DNA of 64,000 nt from Thiobacillus denitrificans (GTDB lineage Bacteria; Pseudomonadota; Gammaproteobacteria; Burkholderiales; Thiobacillaceae), in the NCBI RefSeq assembly GCF_001530125.1, contig NZ_LDUG01000036.1, positions 1-64,000 on the forward strand, written 5' to 3'. The notes under the pieces were generated by a model. It saw nothing but the letters and a program-made list of their open reading frames with translations. It was not told where the DNA came from and made no database searches. Position 1 is the stretch's first letter. Every line of letters begins with the position of its first letter. The position numbers and the translations under genes were made by a program. Shown here in pieces: positions 26,864 through 35,266 of this stretch.

Positions 26864-27265
26864 ATGAACATGAAACAGCATTTCACTTTATCCGCGTTGT
26901 TGTCTTCCCTGGTCGCGGCCAGTGTTTTCGCGCTGGCGCTTCCGGCCAACGCCCAAATGGGCTCGGGCATGATGGACGCTAAAAAGGGTGGCCCGGGTTC
27001 CGGGACGCAGCAGATGTCCACGATGACGAACGACATGGCCGATCAGGTGATGGGCATGTCCGGGGAAATGTCCAAAGGCAACCTGAGCGCGGCGCAACAA
27101 AAGCAGATGGGCGAGCGCATGCGCATGATGGCGACCATGATGGACGATATGTCCGGCATGATGGGCAAGGGCATGATGATGGACGCCGACACCCAGAAGC
27201 GCATGGATCAGATGCGCAAGCAGATGGACGAGATGTCACCCAACACCACGCCCAAGAAGAAGTGA
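26864..27265 (+). CDS. Met-rich secreted protein (second)
   Basis: A 133-residue protein: signal peptide (ALALPANA-Q), then Met-rich helical repeats (ERMRMMATMMDDMSGMMGKG, DTQKRMDQMRKQMDEM). ATG 26864 follows GAAAGGAAG. Composition and size recall the protein at 23407, so the two probably both buffer Cu(I) or Ag(I) in the periplasm. Two hairpins (CCCGAAAG/CTTTCGGG and CTCCCA/TGGGAG) lie just upstream at about 26770-26825. Confidence 0.72.
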   Translation: MNMKQHFTLSALLSSLVAASVFALALPANAQMGSGMMDAKKGGPGSGTQQMSTMTNDMADQVMGMSGEMSKGNLSAAQQKQMGERMRMMATMMDDMSGMMGKGMMMDADTQKRMDQMRKQMDEMSPNTTPKKK

Positions 27266-27329
27266 ACGGGGTGCGTCCGGCGGCGCAGTTTCAGCCGGGT
27301 TTTGCGTACAGTTAAGAGGAGACAAAGCG

Positions 27330-27563
27330 ATGATGAGCGGTTACGGCATGGCCGGTGGCTTCGGCTGGATATTCATGATTTTGTGGTGGGTACTCATCGT
27401 CGTCGGCATTGTTGCGCTGGTGAAATGGATGGGTACGTCTTCCGAGGCGGGTGGCCGAATCAGTGGTGGCAGCAAGGCACTGGACATCCTCAAGGAGCGT
27501 TATGCGCGCGGCGACATCGACGATCAGGACTTTCAGAAACGTAAGCGCGATTTGACGCAGTAG
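27330..27563 (+). CDS. Small membrane protein with C-terminal SHOCT domain (copy 2)
   Basis: A 77-residue protein: Gly/Met N-terminus, one helix (WIFMILWWVLIVVGIVALVK) and the SHOCT motif ALDILKERYARGDIDDQDF. Paralogue of the gene at 24322. AGGAG precedes the ATG. Function unknown. Confidence 0.78.
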   Translation: MMSGYGMAGGFGWIFMILWWVLIVVGIVALVKWMGTSSEAGGRISGGSKALDILKERYARGDIDDQDFQKRKRDLTQ

Positions 27564-27628
27564 CCAAGTCACCCGTGTGGCATGAATACCGCACGGGCAT
27601 CGTTGCATGTCGTGAGAAAGGAAAAGCG

Positions 27629-28273
27629 ATGAATCGAAAGAATGGATTCTGGGTTGCCTTATGGGCAATTCTCATCGTCGTGACGGGATTCCTTGCCTTG
27701 GGCTCGGGATCGGGCGGCATGGACTATGGGCCGTGGCAGGGCCGGGGCCGGATGGGAGTCTGGGACAGCCATCATCGATCGGACGGCGCTTTCGGCGGCT
27801 ACGCCATGGGGCCGGGCCTGATGGGGGGCGCGGCGTCAGGCCAGGGTTGGGGCATGGGTATGCCTTACGCGATGACGGGCCAGTATTGCGTGGGGATGCA
27901 GGGGATGGGCGCAGGCATGGAGTTCGGCATGCCGGGTGGCGGTTCCGCCACGATGCCCTGGCAGCTGCCCAACTTGACGCCGGAGCAGGAACAAAAGATC
28001 AGCCAGCTGTGGCGCGACTCGGCGGAACGCAATCGCAGCCTGATGCAGCAGCGCTGGGAAGCGCAGGCCCGGCTAAGCGATCTGTATGCAACCGGGAAGC
28101 GCGACTGGAACGCGATTCGTACCGCCTCGCGGACCGCGCTTGATCTGCAGCGCCAGCAACTCGACGCGGCGATTAACCTGCAGCAAAAAATCGATGGCCT
28201 GCTGACCGATAGCCAGCGCCAGGACATAGTACGCGCCTGGCACGGTTATGGGTGGATGGGCGCGCCACCATGA
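27629..28273 (+). CDS. Spy/CpxP-like periplasmic protein with Met-rich region
   Basis: A 214-residue protein: N-terminal membrane or leader helix, a Gly/Met-rich stretch (about residues 30-110), then a helical part with LTPEQEQKISQLWRDSAERN and LLTDSQRQDIVRAW, matching the paired LTxxQ motifs of Spy/CpxP/ZraP proteins. These bind metals or unfolded proteins in the periplasm. ATG 27629 follows GAAAGGAAA. The next gene is the P1B ATPase. Confidence 0.75.
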   Translation: MNRKNGFWVALWAILIVVTGFLALGSGSGGMDYGPWQGRGRMGVWDSHHRSDGAFGGYAMGPGLMGGAASGQGWGMGMPYAMTGQYCVGMQGMGAGMEFGMPGGGSATMPWQLPNLTPEQEQKISQLWRDSAERNRSLMQQRWEAQARLSDLYATGKRDWNAIRTASRTALDLQRQQLDAAINLQQKIDGLLTDSQRQDIVRAWHGYGWMGAPP

Positions 28274-28425
28274 TATGGCCTGGTTGAATCAGCCGGGACG
28301 CAGACGTCCTCGCTGTACAGGGCGAACCTTGCTGGATGCGGTCCAGCGGCTCGCCGCCGTTGAGCCTGATGTCTACGTAGGCCAGCATGGCTAACCGCCC
28401 AAATGTAAAGGCGAAGGGAACGATC

Positions 28426-30774
28426 ATGGCAACGGATCCGGTATGCGGAATGACGGTGGACGAGCGCGCGGCGGCGGGTAGTGTCGTGCATGCGGGCAAA
28501 ACCTATTATTTCTGCTCGCCCCGCTGCCAACATGAATTCGAAGCCCATCCGGCTCACTACGCCGCTAGCGGCAAAACCGCAACGGAGGCGGCTCACGGCC
28601 ACGATCATGGCCATGAGCCGTCCGCAGCTCCAGCGCCGAAAACAGGCAAGGCCATGGCCAAGGACCCCATTTGCGGCATGATGGTGGACAAGGCCACCGC
28701 CCTGAAATCGGAGCGCGCCGGCCGTGCCTATTATTTTTGCAGTACTGGCTGCCAGCGCACTTTCGAGTCGCCCGAGCAAGAACTCAAATCGATGAAGACG
28801 CGCGTCATGATCGCGCTCACCGGCGTGCTGGTGCTCGCCATCCTGCGTGCCGGGGCGTTCCTGACGCTGGCCACCGGCGCCACCATCGTCAGCTGGGCGC
28901 CGGTTTCGGCGCTGCCGTGGTTCACTTGGGGCATGTGGCTGTTTATTCTGGTGACGCCGGTGCAGTTCATCGGCGGCTGGAGCTTCTATAAGGGCGCGTG
29001 GAACGCCATCCGCAGCCGCCGCATCAACATGGATTTCCTGATCGCGATGGGCACCTCGGTGGCCTATTTCTATAGCGTGGCGGTGGTGTTTTTCCCCGAA
29101 GTGTTGCCGGTCGAGGTGGATGAGCGCGCGGTGTACTTCGAAGTCTCCGCCGTCATCATCGCTTTCGTGCTGATGGGAAAATACATGGAGGAGATCATCA
29201 AGAAACGCTCCTCGGCCGCGGTGAGGAAACTGCTCGACCTCCGGCCCGCTGTCGCACGCGTCATCCGCGAGGGCGTCGAGATGGAAGTGCCGGCCGAGTC
29301 GGTGATGGTGGATGAGACCGTGGTGGTGCGCCCCGGCGAGAAAATTCCCACCGACGGCCAAGTGCTGGAGGGCAGCTCCTCGGTGGACGAATCGATGCTC
29401 ACCGGCGAATCCATGCCGGTGGAAAAGGCAGCGGGCGCTGCTGTGATCGGCGGCACCATCAATCGCACCGGCTTGTTCCGTTTCAAGACGACGCGGGTGG
29501 GGGCCGAGACGGCGCTGGCCCAGATCATCAAAATGGTGGAAGACGCGCAGGCCAGCACCGCAGCCGTGCAGCGCCTTGCCGATAAGGTGACCGCCTATTT
29601 CGTCCCGGCGGTGGTGGCAGTCGCTTTCCTGGCCTTTTTCGGTTGGTGGGCAGTCGGCAACTTCCCGCAAGGACTGCTCGCCTTCATCGCGGTGCTGATT
29701 ATTTCCTGCCCGTGCGCGCTGGGCGTCGCCACCCCGGCAGCACTGATGGTAGGCGTGGGCAAGGGGGCCGAGGCCGGGATATTGATCCGTGGCGCCGAAG
29801 TGCTGGAGCGCGCGGAAAAGCTCACCACTGTGGTATTCGACAAGACCGGCACGCTGACCCGGGGCGAGCCCAACGTCACTGATATCGTTGCGCTCGGCGA
29901 TGCGACTGAAGCCGACATCTTGCGCCTCGCCGCCGCAGTCGAGGCCGGTTCCGAGCATCCCTTGGGTGAGGCCATCGTAAGAGCCGCGAAACATCGAGAA
30001 ATGACGCTGTCCGAGGTGGCAGGTTTTGAAGCGATTCCCGGCCACGGTATTCTCGGCCAGGCCGAGGGCCGGCAAGTGCTGATGGGAAACCGCCGCCTGT
30101 TCGCGCGCGAGAACATTGATGTATCTGCTGTCGAAGTCGCCATGGCACGCCTGGAAACGGAAGGCAAGACTGCCATGCTGGTGGGCTGGGACGGCGCGCT
30201 GCGCGGTATCATCGCCGTCGCTGACACGCTGAAACCGGAGGCGCAGGAGGCGGTGTCCGCGCTGCAGCAAGAAGGCATCGAGGTGATTCTGCTGACCGGC
30301 GACAACCAGCGCACCGCGCACGCCATCGCCGCGCAACTCGGCATCGCGCAAGTGATCGCGGAAGTGCTGCCGGGCGACAAGGCGCGCATCATTCAGGAGC
30401 TGCAGCAACAAGGCAAGTCGGTCGCCATGGTGGGCGACGGCGTCAACGACGCGCCGGCGCTGGCGGTGGCTGACATTGGCATCGCCATCGGTTCCGGCTC
30501 CGATGTGGCGAAGGAGACCGGCGGCATCATCCTGATCAAGAACGACGTGCGCGACGTGGTGCTGGCCATTCGCCTGTCGCGCGCCACCATGCGCAAGATC
30601 AAGCAGAACCTGTTCTGGGCCTTCATCTACAACAGCATCGGTATCCCGGTGGCGGCCCTGGGATTTTTGAACCCGATCATCGCGGCTGCGGCGATGGCCT
30701 TGAGTTCACTGTCGGTGATCGTCAATTCGGCGCTGCTGAAGCGCGCGAAATTGGCGCAAGTGGAGGCGGCATGA
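28426..30774 (+). CDS. Cu-type P1B ATPase with tandem YHS domains
   Basis: A 782-residue transporter. Two N-terminal YHS/TRASH-like domains ([11 protein letters not shown]...FCSPRC, residues about 3-43; [11 protein letters not shown]...FCSTGC, about 86-125) are joined by a His-rich linker (HGHDHGHE) and replace the usual HMA domain. Core motifs: SCPCALG (about 428-430 CPC), DKTGT (Asp about 472), [16 protein letters not shown]. The CPC motif is that of Cu(I)/Ag(I) pumps. It exports metal from the cytoplasm, or loads a periplasmic partner. ATG 28426 follows AAGGG. Confidence 0.92.
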   Translation: MATDPVCGMTVDERAAAGSVVHAGKTYYFCSPRCQHEFEAHPAHYAASGKTATEAAHGHDHGHEPSAAPAPKTGKAMAKDPICGMMVDKATALKSERAGRAYYFCSTGCQRTFESPEQELKSMKTRVMIALTGVLVLAILRAGAFLTLATGATIVSWAPVSALPWFTWGMWLFILVTPVQFIGGWSFYKGAWNAIRSRRINMDFLIAMGTSVAYFYSVAVVFFPEVLPVEVDERAVYFEVSAVIIAFVLMGKYMEEIIKKRSSAAVRKLLDLRPAVARVIREGVEMEVPAESVMVDETVVVRPGEKIPTDGQVLEGSSSVDESMLTGESMPVEKAAGAAVIGGTINRTGLFRFKTTRVGAETALAQIIKMVEDAQASTAAVQRLADKVTAYFVPAVVAVAFLAFFGWWAVGNFPQGLLAFIAVLIISCPCALGVATPAALMVGVGKGAEAGILIRGAEVLERAEKLTTVVFDKTGTLTRGEPNVTDIVALGDATEADILRLAAAVEAGSEHPLGEAIVRAAKHREMTLSEVAGFEAIPGHGILGQAEGRQVLMGNRRLFARENIDVSAVEVAMARLETEGKTAMLVGWDGALRGIIAVADTLKPEAQEAVSALQQEGIEVILLTGDNQRTAHAIAAQLGIAQVIAEVLPGDKARIIQELQQQGKSVAMVGDGVNDAPALAVADIGIAIGSGSDVAKETGGIILIKNDVRDVVLAIRLSRATMRKIKQNLFWAFIYNSIGIPVAALGFLNPIIAAAAMALSSLSVIVNSALLKRAKLAQVEAA

Positions 30775-30839
30775 TGAACCGGCGGTCTGGGCTGTGCCCC
30801 TGGTTGACGGTAGCGCAGCAACACGGTCGCCAGTAATGG
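30774..30839 (+). pseudogene. Short decayed gene start ([11 protein letters not shown]...)
   Basis: The ATPase stop overlaps a pair of ATGs that open [20 protein letters not shown] before a TAA. The beginning resembles the methyltransferase start at 32947 (MNRWSWLCPWLAIA) and a further scrap at 31520. The following 150 bp to the DUF302 gene hold nothing else recognisable. Confidence 0.4.
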
Positions 30840-30987
30840 TCGCGCCACTGGGCGCAAGGGTTTTGGCCCATACATGGTCAGGGGATGGATTGTCGTCTAT
30901 GGTTTGAACAGGGAGTTGAAAGTATTTCACTCCCCCCAGCCGAGCCTGTGGGCACGGTTGTTCAACAACCTTTTGGAGGAGACGCAC

Positions 30988-31497
30988 ATGAAAGCGATTC
31001 CGATTCGGATGGTGGCGGTGTTCACGATTCTGGCTGCGCTGTTCCCGCTGACAGTACGCGCGGCGGAGAACCCCGCGTTTTGGAAGCACCAGGTCAAGGG
31101 CGAGTTCGCGACAGTGCTGGCCAATCTTAAAGCCAGCCTGGAGGCCAAGCAGTTCCTCATTACCGGCGAGGAAAATCTTGCCAAGGGACTGGAAAACAAC
31201 AAGCAGATTTTCGGCGAGGATAAATGGAACACCATCGGGTTCAAGGACGCGACTTCCGTCCATTTCTGCTCGCTGGTGTTCAACCAGGAGGTATTCAATC
31301 TCAACATGGACTGGTCCATCCTCTGCCCGTTCAAGCTCTCGGCCTACACCATGAAAAACAAACCGGGCGTGGTAAACATCATTACCGTCCGTCCAACTTA
31401 TCTGCTGGCCAAGGACCCACACCCGAAAGCCAAGGAGATCGGGCGCAAGATAGAAAACCGGATTATCGAAGCGCTGCGCGAAGGGGGCGCGCAATAG
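30988..31497 (+). CDS. DUF302-type secreted protein
   Basis: A 169-residue protein with a signal peptide (ILAALFPLTVRA-A) and a DUF302-like fold: GEFATVLANLKASLEAKQFL and FCSLVFNQEVFNLNMDWSIL. The start at 30988 follows TTGGAGGAG. DUF302 proteins are common in sulfur oxidisers and metal islands; their role is unknown. Placed alone between two decayed stretches. Confidence 0.75.
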   Translation: MKAIPIRMVAVFTILAALFPLTVRAAENPAFWKHQVKGEFATVLANLKASLEAKQFLITGEENLAKGLENNKQIFGEDKWNTIGFKDATSVHFCSLVFNQEVFNLNMDWSILCPFKLSAYTMKNKPGVVNIITVRPTYLLAKDPHPKAKEIGRKIENRIIEALREGGAQ

Positions 31498-31516
31498 CCA
31501 TTGCGGCGGAGCGCGG

Positions 31517-31640
31517 ATGATGCGCCGGCGAGACTGGCTCCCGTGGCTGGGATGCGGAGTGGCCGGGTATGTAATATGACGGTGGACAAGGCCGCGGCGT
31601 TGAAGTCGGAGCGCGTCGGCAGGCCAGGGCCACAAGAACG
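31517..31640 (+). pseudogene. Scraps: decayed gene start plus YHS-domain piece
   Basis: First, ATGs at 31517/31520 read MRRRDWLPWLGCGVAGYVI before a stop, similar to the starts at 30774 and 32947. Then ATG 31576 reads MTVDKAAALKSERVGR, which matches the second YHS domain of the ATPase ([15 protein letters not shown]) at protein and DNA level before breaking off. Neither gives a functional product. This is debris from local recombination. Confidence 0.6.
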
Positions 31641-31652
31641 GGGTGAGAGAAA

Positions 31653-32339
31653 ATGTTCCACCGTTTAATCTTATCGCTTCTCGGCTGGGCCGCGGCCGCC
31701 CTCCTGGTCGGCGGTACGCTGGCCGCGGGCAACGCCGCCGCCCAGGCGAACCAGCCGGCGGCAGCGCCGGGCAGCGCCGAATTCATCCGGCCGGTCACGT
31801 CGCGCGACCATATTCGCGGCGATCCGAACGCGCCGGTCAAGATCGTCGAGTTCGGCGACACCGAATGCCCTTTGTGCAAACGTTTCCACCCGACGCTGCA
31901 ACGCATCGTGGCGGAATATCCGGGCAAGGTCGCTTGGGTGTTCCGCCATTTCCCCATTGACGCCATCCATCCCAAGGCGCGCAAGGAGGCGGAAGCCACC
32001 GAGTGCGCCGCGGAGTTGGGCGGCAACGATAAGTTCTGGACCTATCTCGACCGCTTGTACGAAATCACGCCCTCCAACGACAAGCTCGACCCGGCGGAGC
32101 TGCCGCGCATCGCGGCGCACGTCGGCCTCAACCGCGCGCAATTCGAGTCCTGCTTGCAAAGCGGCAAACACGCCCAGCGCGTGGCTGAGGACGTGGACGA
32201 CGCGCTCGTCGCGGGTGCGACGGGCACGCCGTACACCGTGGTGATCGCGCCGAACGGGCGCCTCTTCGCCATCCTCGGCGCGCAGCCGTACGCCACGGTG
32301 AAACTGGTGGTCGACATCGCCTTGCAGCAGCGAAAATGA
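31653..32339 (+). CDS. DsbA-like thioredoxin-fold protein
   Basis: A 228-residue exported protein: leader (AAALLVGGTLAAGNAAA), then a Thioredoxin_4/DsbA-type domain with KIVEFGDTECPLCKRFHPTL (CPLC site) and the cis-Pro loop GATGTPYTVVIAPNG. Expected to oxidise, reduce or isomerise thiols in the periplasm. It starts the overlapping gene set that runs to 35235; its stop overlaps the next ATG by 4 bases. Confidence 0.88.
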   Translation: MFHRLILSLLGWAAAALLVGGTLAAGNAAAQANQPAAAPGSAEFIRPVTSRDHIRGDPNAPVKIVEFGDTECPLCKRFHPTLQRIVAEYPGKVAWVFRHFPIDAIHPKARKEAEATECAAELGGNDKFWTYLDRLYEITPSNDKLDPAELPRIAAHVGLNRAQFESCLQSGKHAQRVAEDVDDALVAGATGTPYTVVIAPNGRLFAILGAQPYATVKLVVDIALQQRK

Positions 32340-32950
32340 GCGCCATGAACAAGCCGCATCTCATCCGCACCATCGTCGACGCCGCCAAAGAGGTATTCGC
32401 GCGGCCGGCGTATCTCGGGCTGGCGGCGCTGATCGGTCTTGCCGCCTTCGTCGCGCAGTTGTGGCTGCCCAACTACCGCCTGCTCGGGGCGGTGTTCGCC
32501 ACGCCGGAGGCGGCGTTCGCGGTCAAGGCGCAACTGCTGGCGAGCCTGCTCGGCGGGCTCTTCACCAACTTCGACGCGGTCGCCGCGTTTTCCGCAGTGG
32601 CGGTTCCGCTGCTGTTCGGCGTCGATATCGCCATGATTGCTTATTTCCTGCGGCGCCGGCGCGCGCAACTGCCGCGCGGAGAAATCGCGGCCGGCCTGGG
32701 CGGCGCCGCGAGCGGGGCGATCGCGGCGGGGTGCGCCGCCTGCGGCTCCTTTCTCCTCATCACCATCCTGTCCTTTTTCGGCGCAACGGGCGCGCTGGCG
32801 CTGCTGCCCTTGCGCGGCGGGGAGCTGGGGCTGCTGAGCATTGCGCTGCTGCTGCTGTCGATCTTTCTCATCGCGCGCAGAATCGTCGCGCCGGCGGTGT
32901 GCGAAATCCGGCCGCACGACAACACGCCCGTTTTGAAGGAGCAGCCATGA
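32336..32950 (+). CDS. Polytopic membrane protein with CAAC motif
   Basis: A 204-residue protein with about five hydrophobic segments. One carries AAGCAACGSFLLITILSFFG, a CxxC pair near the membrane face, and another Cys lies in the last loop. It overlaps the DsbA-like gene upstream (ATGA) and ends at the methyltransferase start. By position it could be a redox partner of the DsbA-like protein, as DsbB is for DsbA, but it does not look like DsbB. No family assigned. Confidence 0.7.
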   Translation: MSAMNKPHLIRTIVDAAKEVFARPAYLGLAALIGLAAFVAQLWLPNYRLLGAVFATPEAAFAVKAQLLASLLGGLFTNFDAVAAFSAVAVPLLFGVDIAMIAYFLRRRRAQLPRGEIAAGLGGAASGAIAAGCAACGSFLLITILSFFGATGALALLPLRGGELGLLSIALLLLSIFLIARRIVAPAVCEIRPHDNTPVLKEQP

Positions 32951-33759
32951 ATCGCTGGTCCTGGCTCTGCCCCTGGCTCGCGATAGCACTCGCGGCGGCG
33001 GTGTTCATGTTGTTTGGACTCACCTGGTGGAGCGCCCTGCTTGCCGCATTCCTGCTGGTGTGCCCAGCGCTGTTACTGTGGGGCTTGTTCATCATCCGCC
33101 AAAAATCGGACGAACCGGCGGTGCATACCCGCGGCATGACCATGAATTGGGCCGCGCCGTTCTACGACGTGTATTGCCGCGCGGTTGGCCTGGGCCAAGG
33201 CTTCCGCGGCCAAACGCTGCAAGTGGCTGCGATACGGGCGGGCGAAGCCATCCTCGATGTGGGCTGCGGCACCGGGGTGCTCACGCGCCGCGCGGGCGAG
33301 GCCGCCGGTCCGGCGGCCTCGGCTGTCGGCATCGACCCTGGACAGGACATGATTCGCGTAGCGAAGGAAAACGCGCAACGGCTCGGCAGCCGCGCCGCAT
33401 TCAAGGTCGCCGCGATCGAACAATTGCCTTTCGAGAACGCACGTTTCGATGTCGTCCTGGCCAGCCTCATGCTGCACCACCTGCCGCCCGACTTGAAACG
33501 GCAGGGCTTGCGCGAGGTGTATCGCGTGCTCAAGCCGGGCGGCCGCTTCATCGTGGCGGATTTCTACCGCCCCGCGAATCCCTTGTGGTGGCTGGTGGCC
33601 TGGCCGTTCTTGTTCATGCCCACGACCGCAGACAACTTCCACGGAACACTCCCGGACTATTTCCGGGAAGCGGGTTTCGATCCGGTGCAAGGCAATGGCC
33701 GGCGCGCCGGCATTCTGGCGTTTTGGACTGCAATCAAACCTGAGGAGAAAACATCATGA
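32947..33759 (+). CDS. Membrane-anchored class I methyltransferase (UbiE-like)
   Basis: A 270-residue protein. Two N-terminal helices (about residues 8-50) anchor it, followed by a Methyltransf_11/UbiE-type domain: EAILDVGCGTGVLTRRAGEA (motif I), VGIDPGQDMI, FDVVLASLMLHHLP and VLKPGGRFIVADFYRP. ATG 32947 overlaps the preceding stop. The substrate is unknown; a lipid or quinone is plausible from its membrane position. Confidence 0.85.
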   Translation: MNRWSWLCPWLAIALAAAVFMLFGLTWWSALLAAFLLVCPALLLWGLFIIRQKSDEPAVHTRGMTMNWAAPFYDVYCRAVGLGQGFRGQTLQVAAIRAGEAILDVGCGTGVLTRRAGEAAGPAASAVGIDPGQDMIRVAKENAQRLGSRAAFKVAAIEQLPFENARFDVVLASLMLHHLPPDLKRQGLREVYRVLKPGGRFIVADFYRPANPLWWLVAWPFLFMPTTADNFHGTLPDYFREAGFDPVQGNGRRAGILAFWTAIKPEEKTS

Positions 33760-34316
33760 AAACGGAGCGAAGCGGAGTTTCAGTGAAGGCTAACGTGAGC
33801 GAAGCGAGCGTTAAGGATGATAGTCCGGCCGAAGCTAAGACCAGTTATCTCAAAGTGCTGTTGCGCATAGCCGTGGTAAGCATCGCCACTTTACTGGCGA
33901 GCACCGCATTCGCGGCCGATAGCGCCACGCACAAGGTGGTGCATGGCGTGGCCATTTATCTCGGCGTGATTCCGGCCGAGATGATTCTGGGCCACCCCAA
34001 ACCCCACATCGAAGCGGAAATGCACGGTGGCGTGCCGGCCGGCAAGCACCAGTATCACGTGCTGGTGAGTTTGTTCGACGCCGCCAGCGGCAAGCGCATC
34101 GGCGGCGCGAAAGTGAGTGCGCGAGTATATGAAATCAACCGCGCCGGGACGCAGAAAAAACTCGAACCCATGCTCATCGTGGACACGATCACCTATGGCA
34201 ATTACTTCAACATGCCGGCCACCAACAACCCTTACCGCATCCAGGTGCGGATCGAATTGCCCGGGGTGGCGGACGTAATCGAAACCGAATTCGACTACCA
34301 GCATGCGCGCGCCTGA
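33756..34316 (+). CDS. Secreted protein of unknown function
   Basis: A 186-residue ORF. Residues 1-30 are polar and low-complexity, followed by a leader-like helix (LLRIAVVSIATLLASTAFAA) and a beta-rich domain with GVAIYLGVIPAEMILGHPKP and MHGGVPAGKHQYHVLVSLFD. The extra N-terminus may mean that translation really starts at an internal GTG/TTG near the leader; its DNA holds a CTAACG/CGTTAAG inverted repeat. Overlaps the methyltransferase stop by 4 bases. No family recognised. Confidence 0.7.
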   Translation: MKTERSGVSVKANVSEASVKDDSPAEAKTSYLKVLLRIAVVSIATLLASTAFAADSATHKVVHGVAIYLGVIPAEMILGHPKPHIEAEMHGGVPAGKHQYHVLVSLFDAASGKRIGGAKVSARVYEINRAGTQKKLEPMLIVDTITYGNYFNMPATNNPYRIQVRIELPGVADVIETEFDYQHARA

Positions 34317-34339
34317 CTTCTATGCGAAAAGGTGACGCC

Positions 34340-34582
34340 ATGAAACGCCATGATTCCGTTCCGCATCGCCAGGCTGGCACTGTCCAGGTCAACCTGGCCG
34401 TGCTGGCTTTTTTCGCCATCGCAGCTTTTTTTCTGCTGACCGAGCACCGTGCCCACCTGTTCGGTGCCCTGCCCTTCCTGCTGCTGCTTGCCTGTCTGCC
34501 GCTGCATTTTTTCATGCATCGCGGTCATGGCGGCAAGGGCGAGCACCGGCATTCCCATGACAGCGCAGGAGACAAGACATGA
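34340..34582 (+). CDS. DUF2933-like small membrane protein
   Basis: An 80-residue protein with two hydrophobic stretches and a His/Gly tail, LPLHFFMHRGHGGKGEHRHS. This matches DUF2933 proteins, frequent neighbours of ICMT-type methyltransferases in copper islands. ATG 34340 lies just after AAGGTGA. Overlaps the next gene by 4 bases. Confidence 0.78.
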   Translation: MKRHDSVPHRQAGTVQVNLAVLAFFAIAAFFLLTEHRAHLFGALPFLLLLACLPLHFFMHRGHGGKGEHRHSHDSAGDKT

Positions 34583-35235
34583 ACGGCACTGCGCCCGCGT
34601 ATGGCTTATGGCTGTTGGTACTGGTCAACTCCGCCGTATTCATCCTGTTCGCGTTCAGCTTCTCCAAGCCGGTAACGACGCGCGACTGGCGCTCGTTCGG
34701 CGCATTCTCGGCATTCCTCGTTGCGCTGTTCACCGAGATGTACGGTTTTCCGCTGACGATTTATCTGCTCTCCGGCTGGTTGCAGAGCCGCTATCCGGGC
34801 GTGGATTTCTTGTCGCACGATGCCGGCCATCTGCTGGAAATCTTGTTCGGCTGGCGCGCCAACCCGCACTTCGGCCCGTTTCACCTGCTGAGCTTCGTCT
34901 TCATCGGCGGCGGTTTTTGGCTGCTATCCTCGGCCTGGAAGGTGCTGTTCGCGGCACAAACCAGCCACACCCTGGCGGTAACCGGGCCTTATGCCTATAT
35001 CCGTCATCCGCAGTACGCGGGGTTCGTGCTCATCATGCTGGGTTTTCTGGTGCAGTGGCCGACGATCCTGACGCTCGCCATGTTCCCGGTGCTGGTGTTC
35101 ATGTACGTGCGCCTGGCGCGGCGCGAGGCGCGCGAGGTGGCGGCCGAGTTCGGCGAGGCATATGCGCGCTACGCGGCGCGCGTGCCGGCGTTTTTTCCGA
35201 GGCCAGACGTCCAGCACCGGGATACTACGGGCTAA
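34579..35235 (+). CDS. ICMT/PEMT-type membrane methyltransferase
   Basis: A 218-residue polytopic protein. The C-terminal half has the SAM-binding signature of isoprenylcysteine carboxyl methyltransferase-like enzymes: GPYAYIRHPQYAGFVLIMLG and the RREAREVAAEFGEAYARYAA tail. Bacterial members methylate lipids or unknown substrates. Coupled to the DUF2933-like gene; these two often travel together in metal islands. It is the last gene of the overlapping set. Confidence 0.85.
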   Translation: MNGTAPAYGLWLLVLVNSAVFILFAFSFSKPVTTRDWRSFGAFSAFLVALFTEMYGFPLTIYLLSGWLQSRYPGVDFLSHDAGHLLEILFGWRANPHFGPFHLLSFVFIGGGFWLLSSAWKVLFAAQTSHTLAVTGPYAYIRHPQYAGFVLIMLGFLVQWPTILTLAMFPVLVFMYVRLARREAREVAAEFGEAYARYAARVPAFFPRPDVQHRDTTG

Positions 35236-35266
35236 AACCAGGGCACGATCTCCAAAGGAATAGACC

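Noticed and set aside
28246-30411. 721-codon minus-strand frame opposite the P1B ATPase
   Set aside because: Antisense of all ATPase motifs, no own start context or homology.
32461-32946. Upstream extension of the membrane-anchored methyltransferase
   Set aside because: It lies out of frame over the CAAC membrane protein gene; the conserved start is at 32947.
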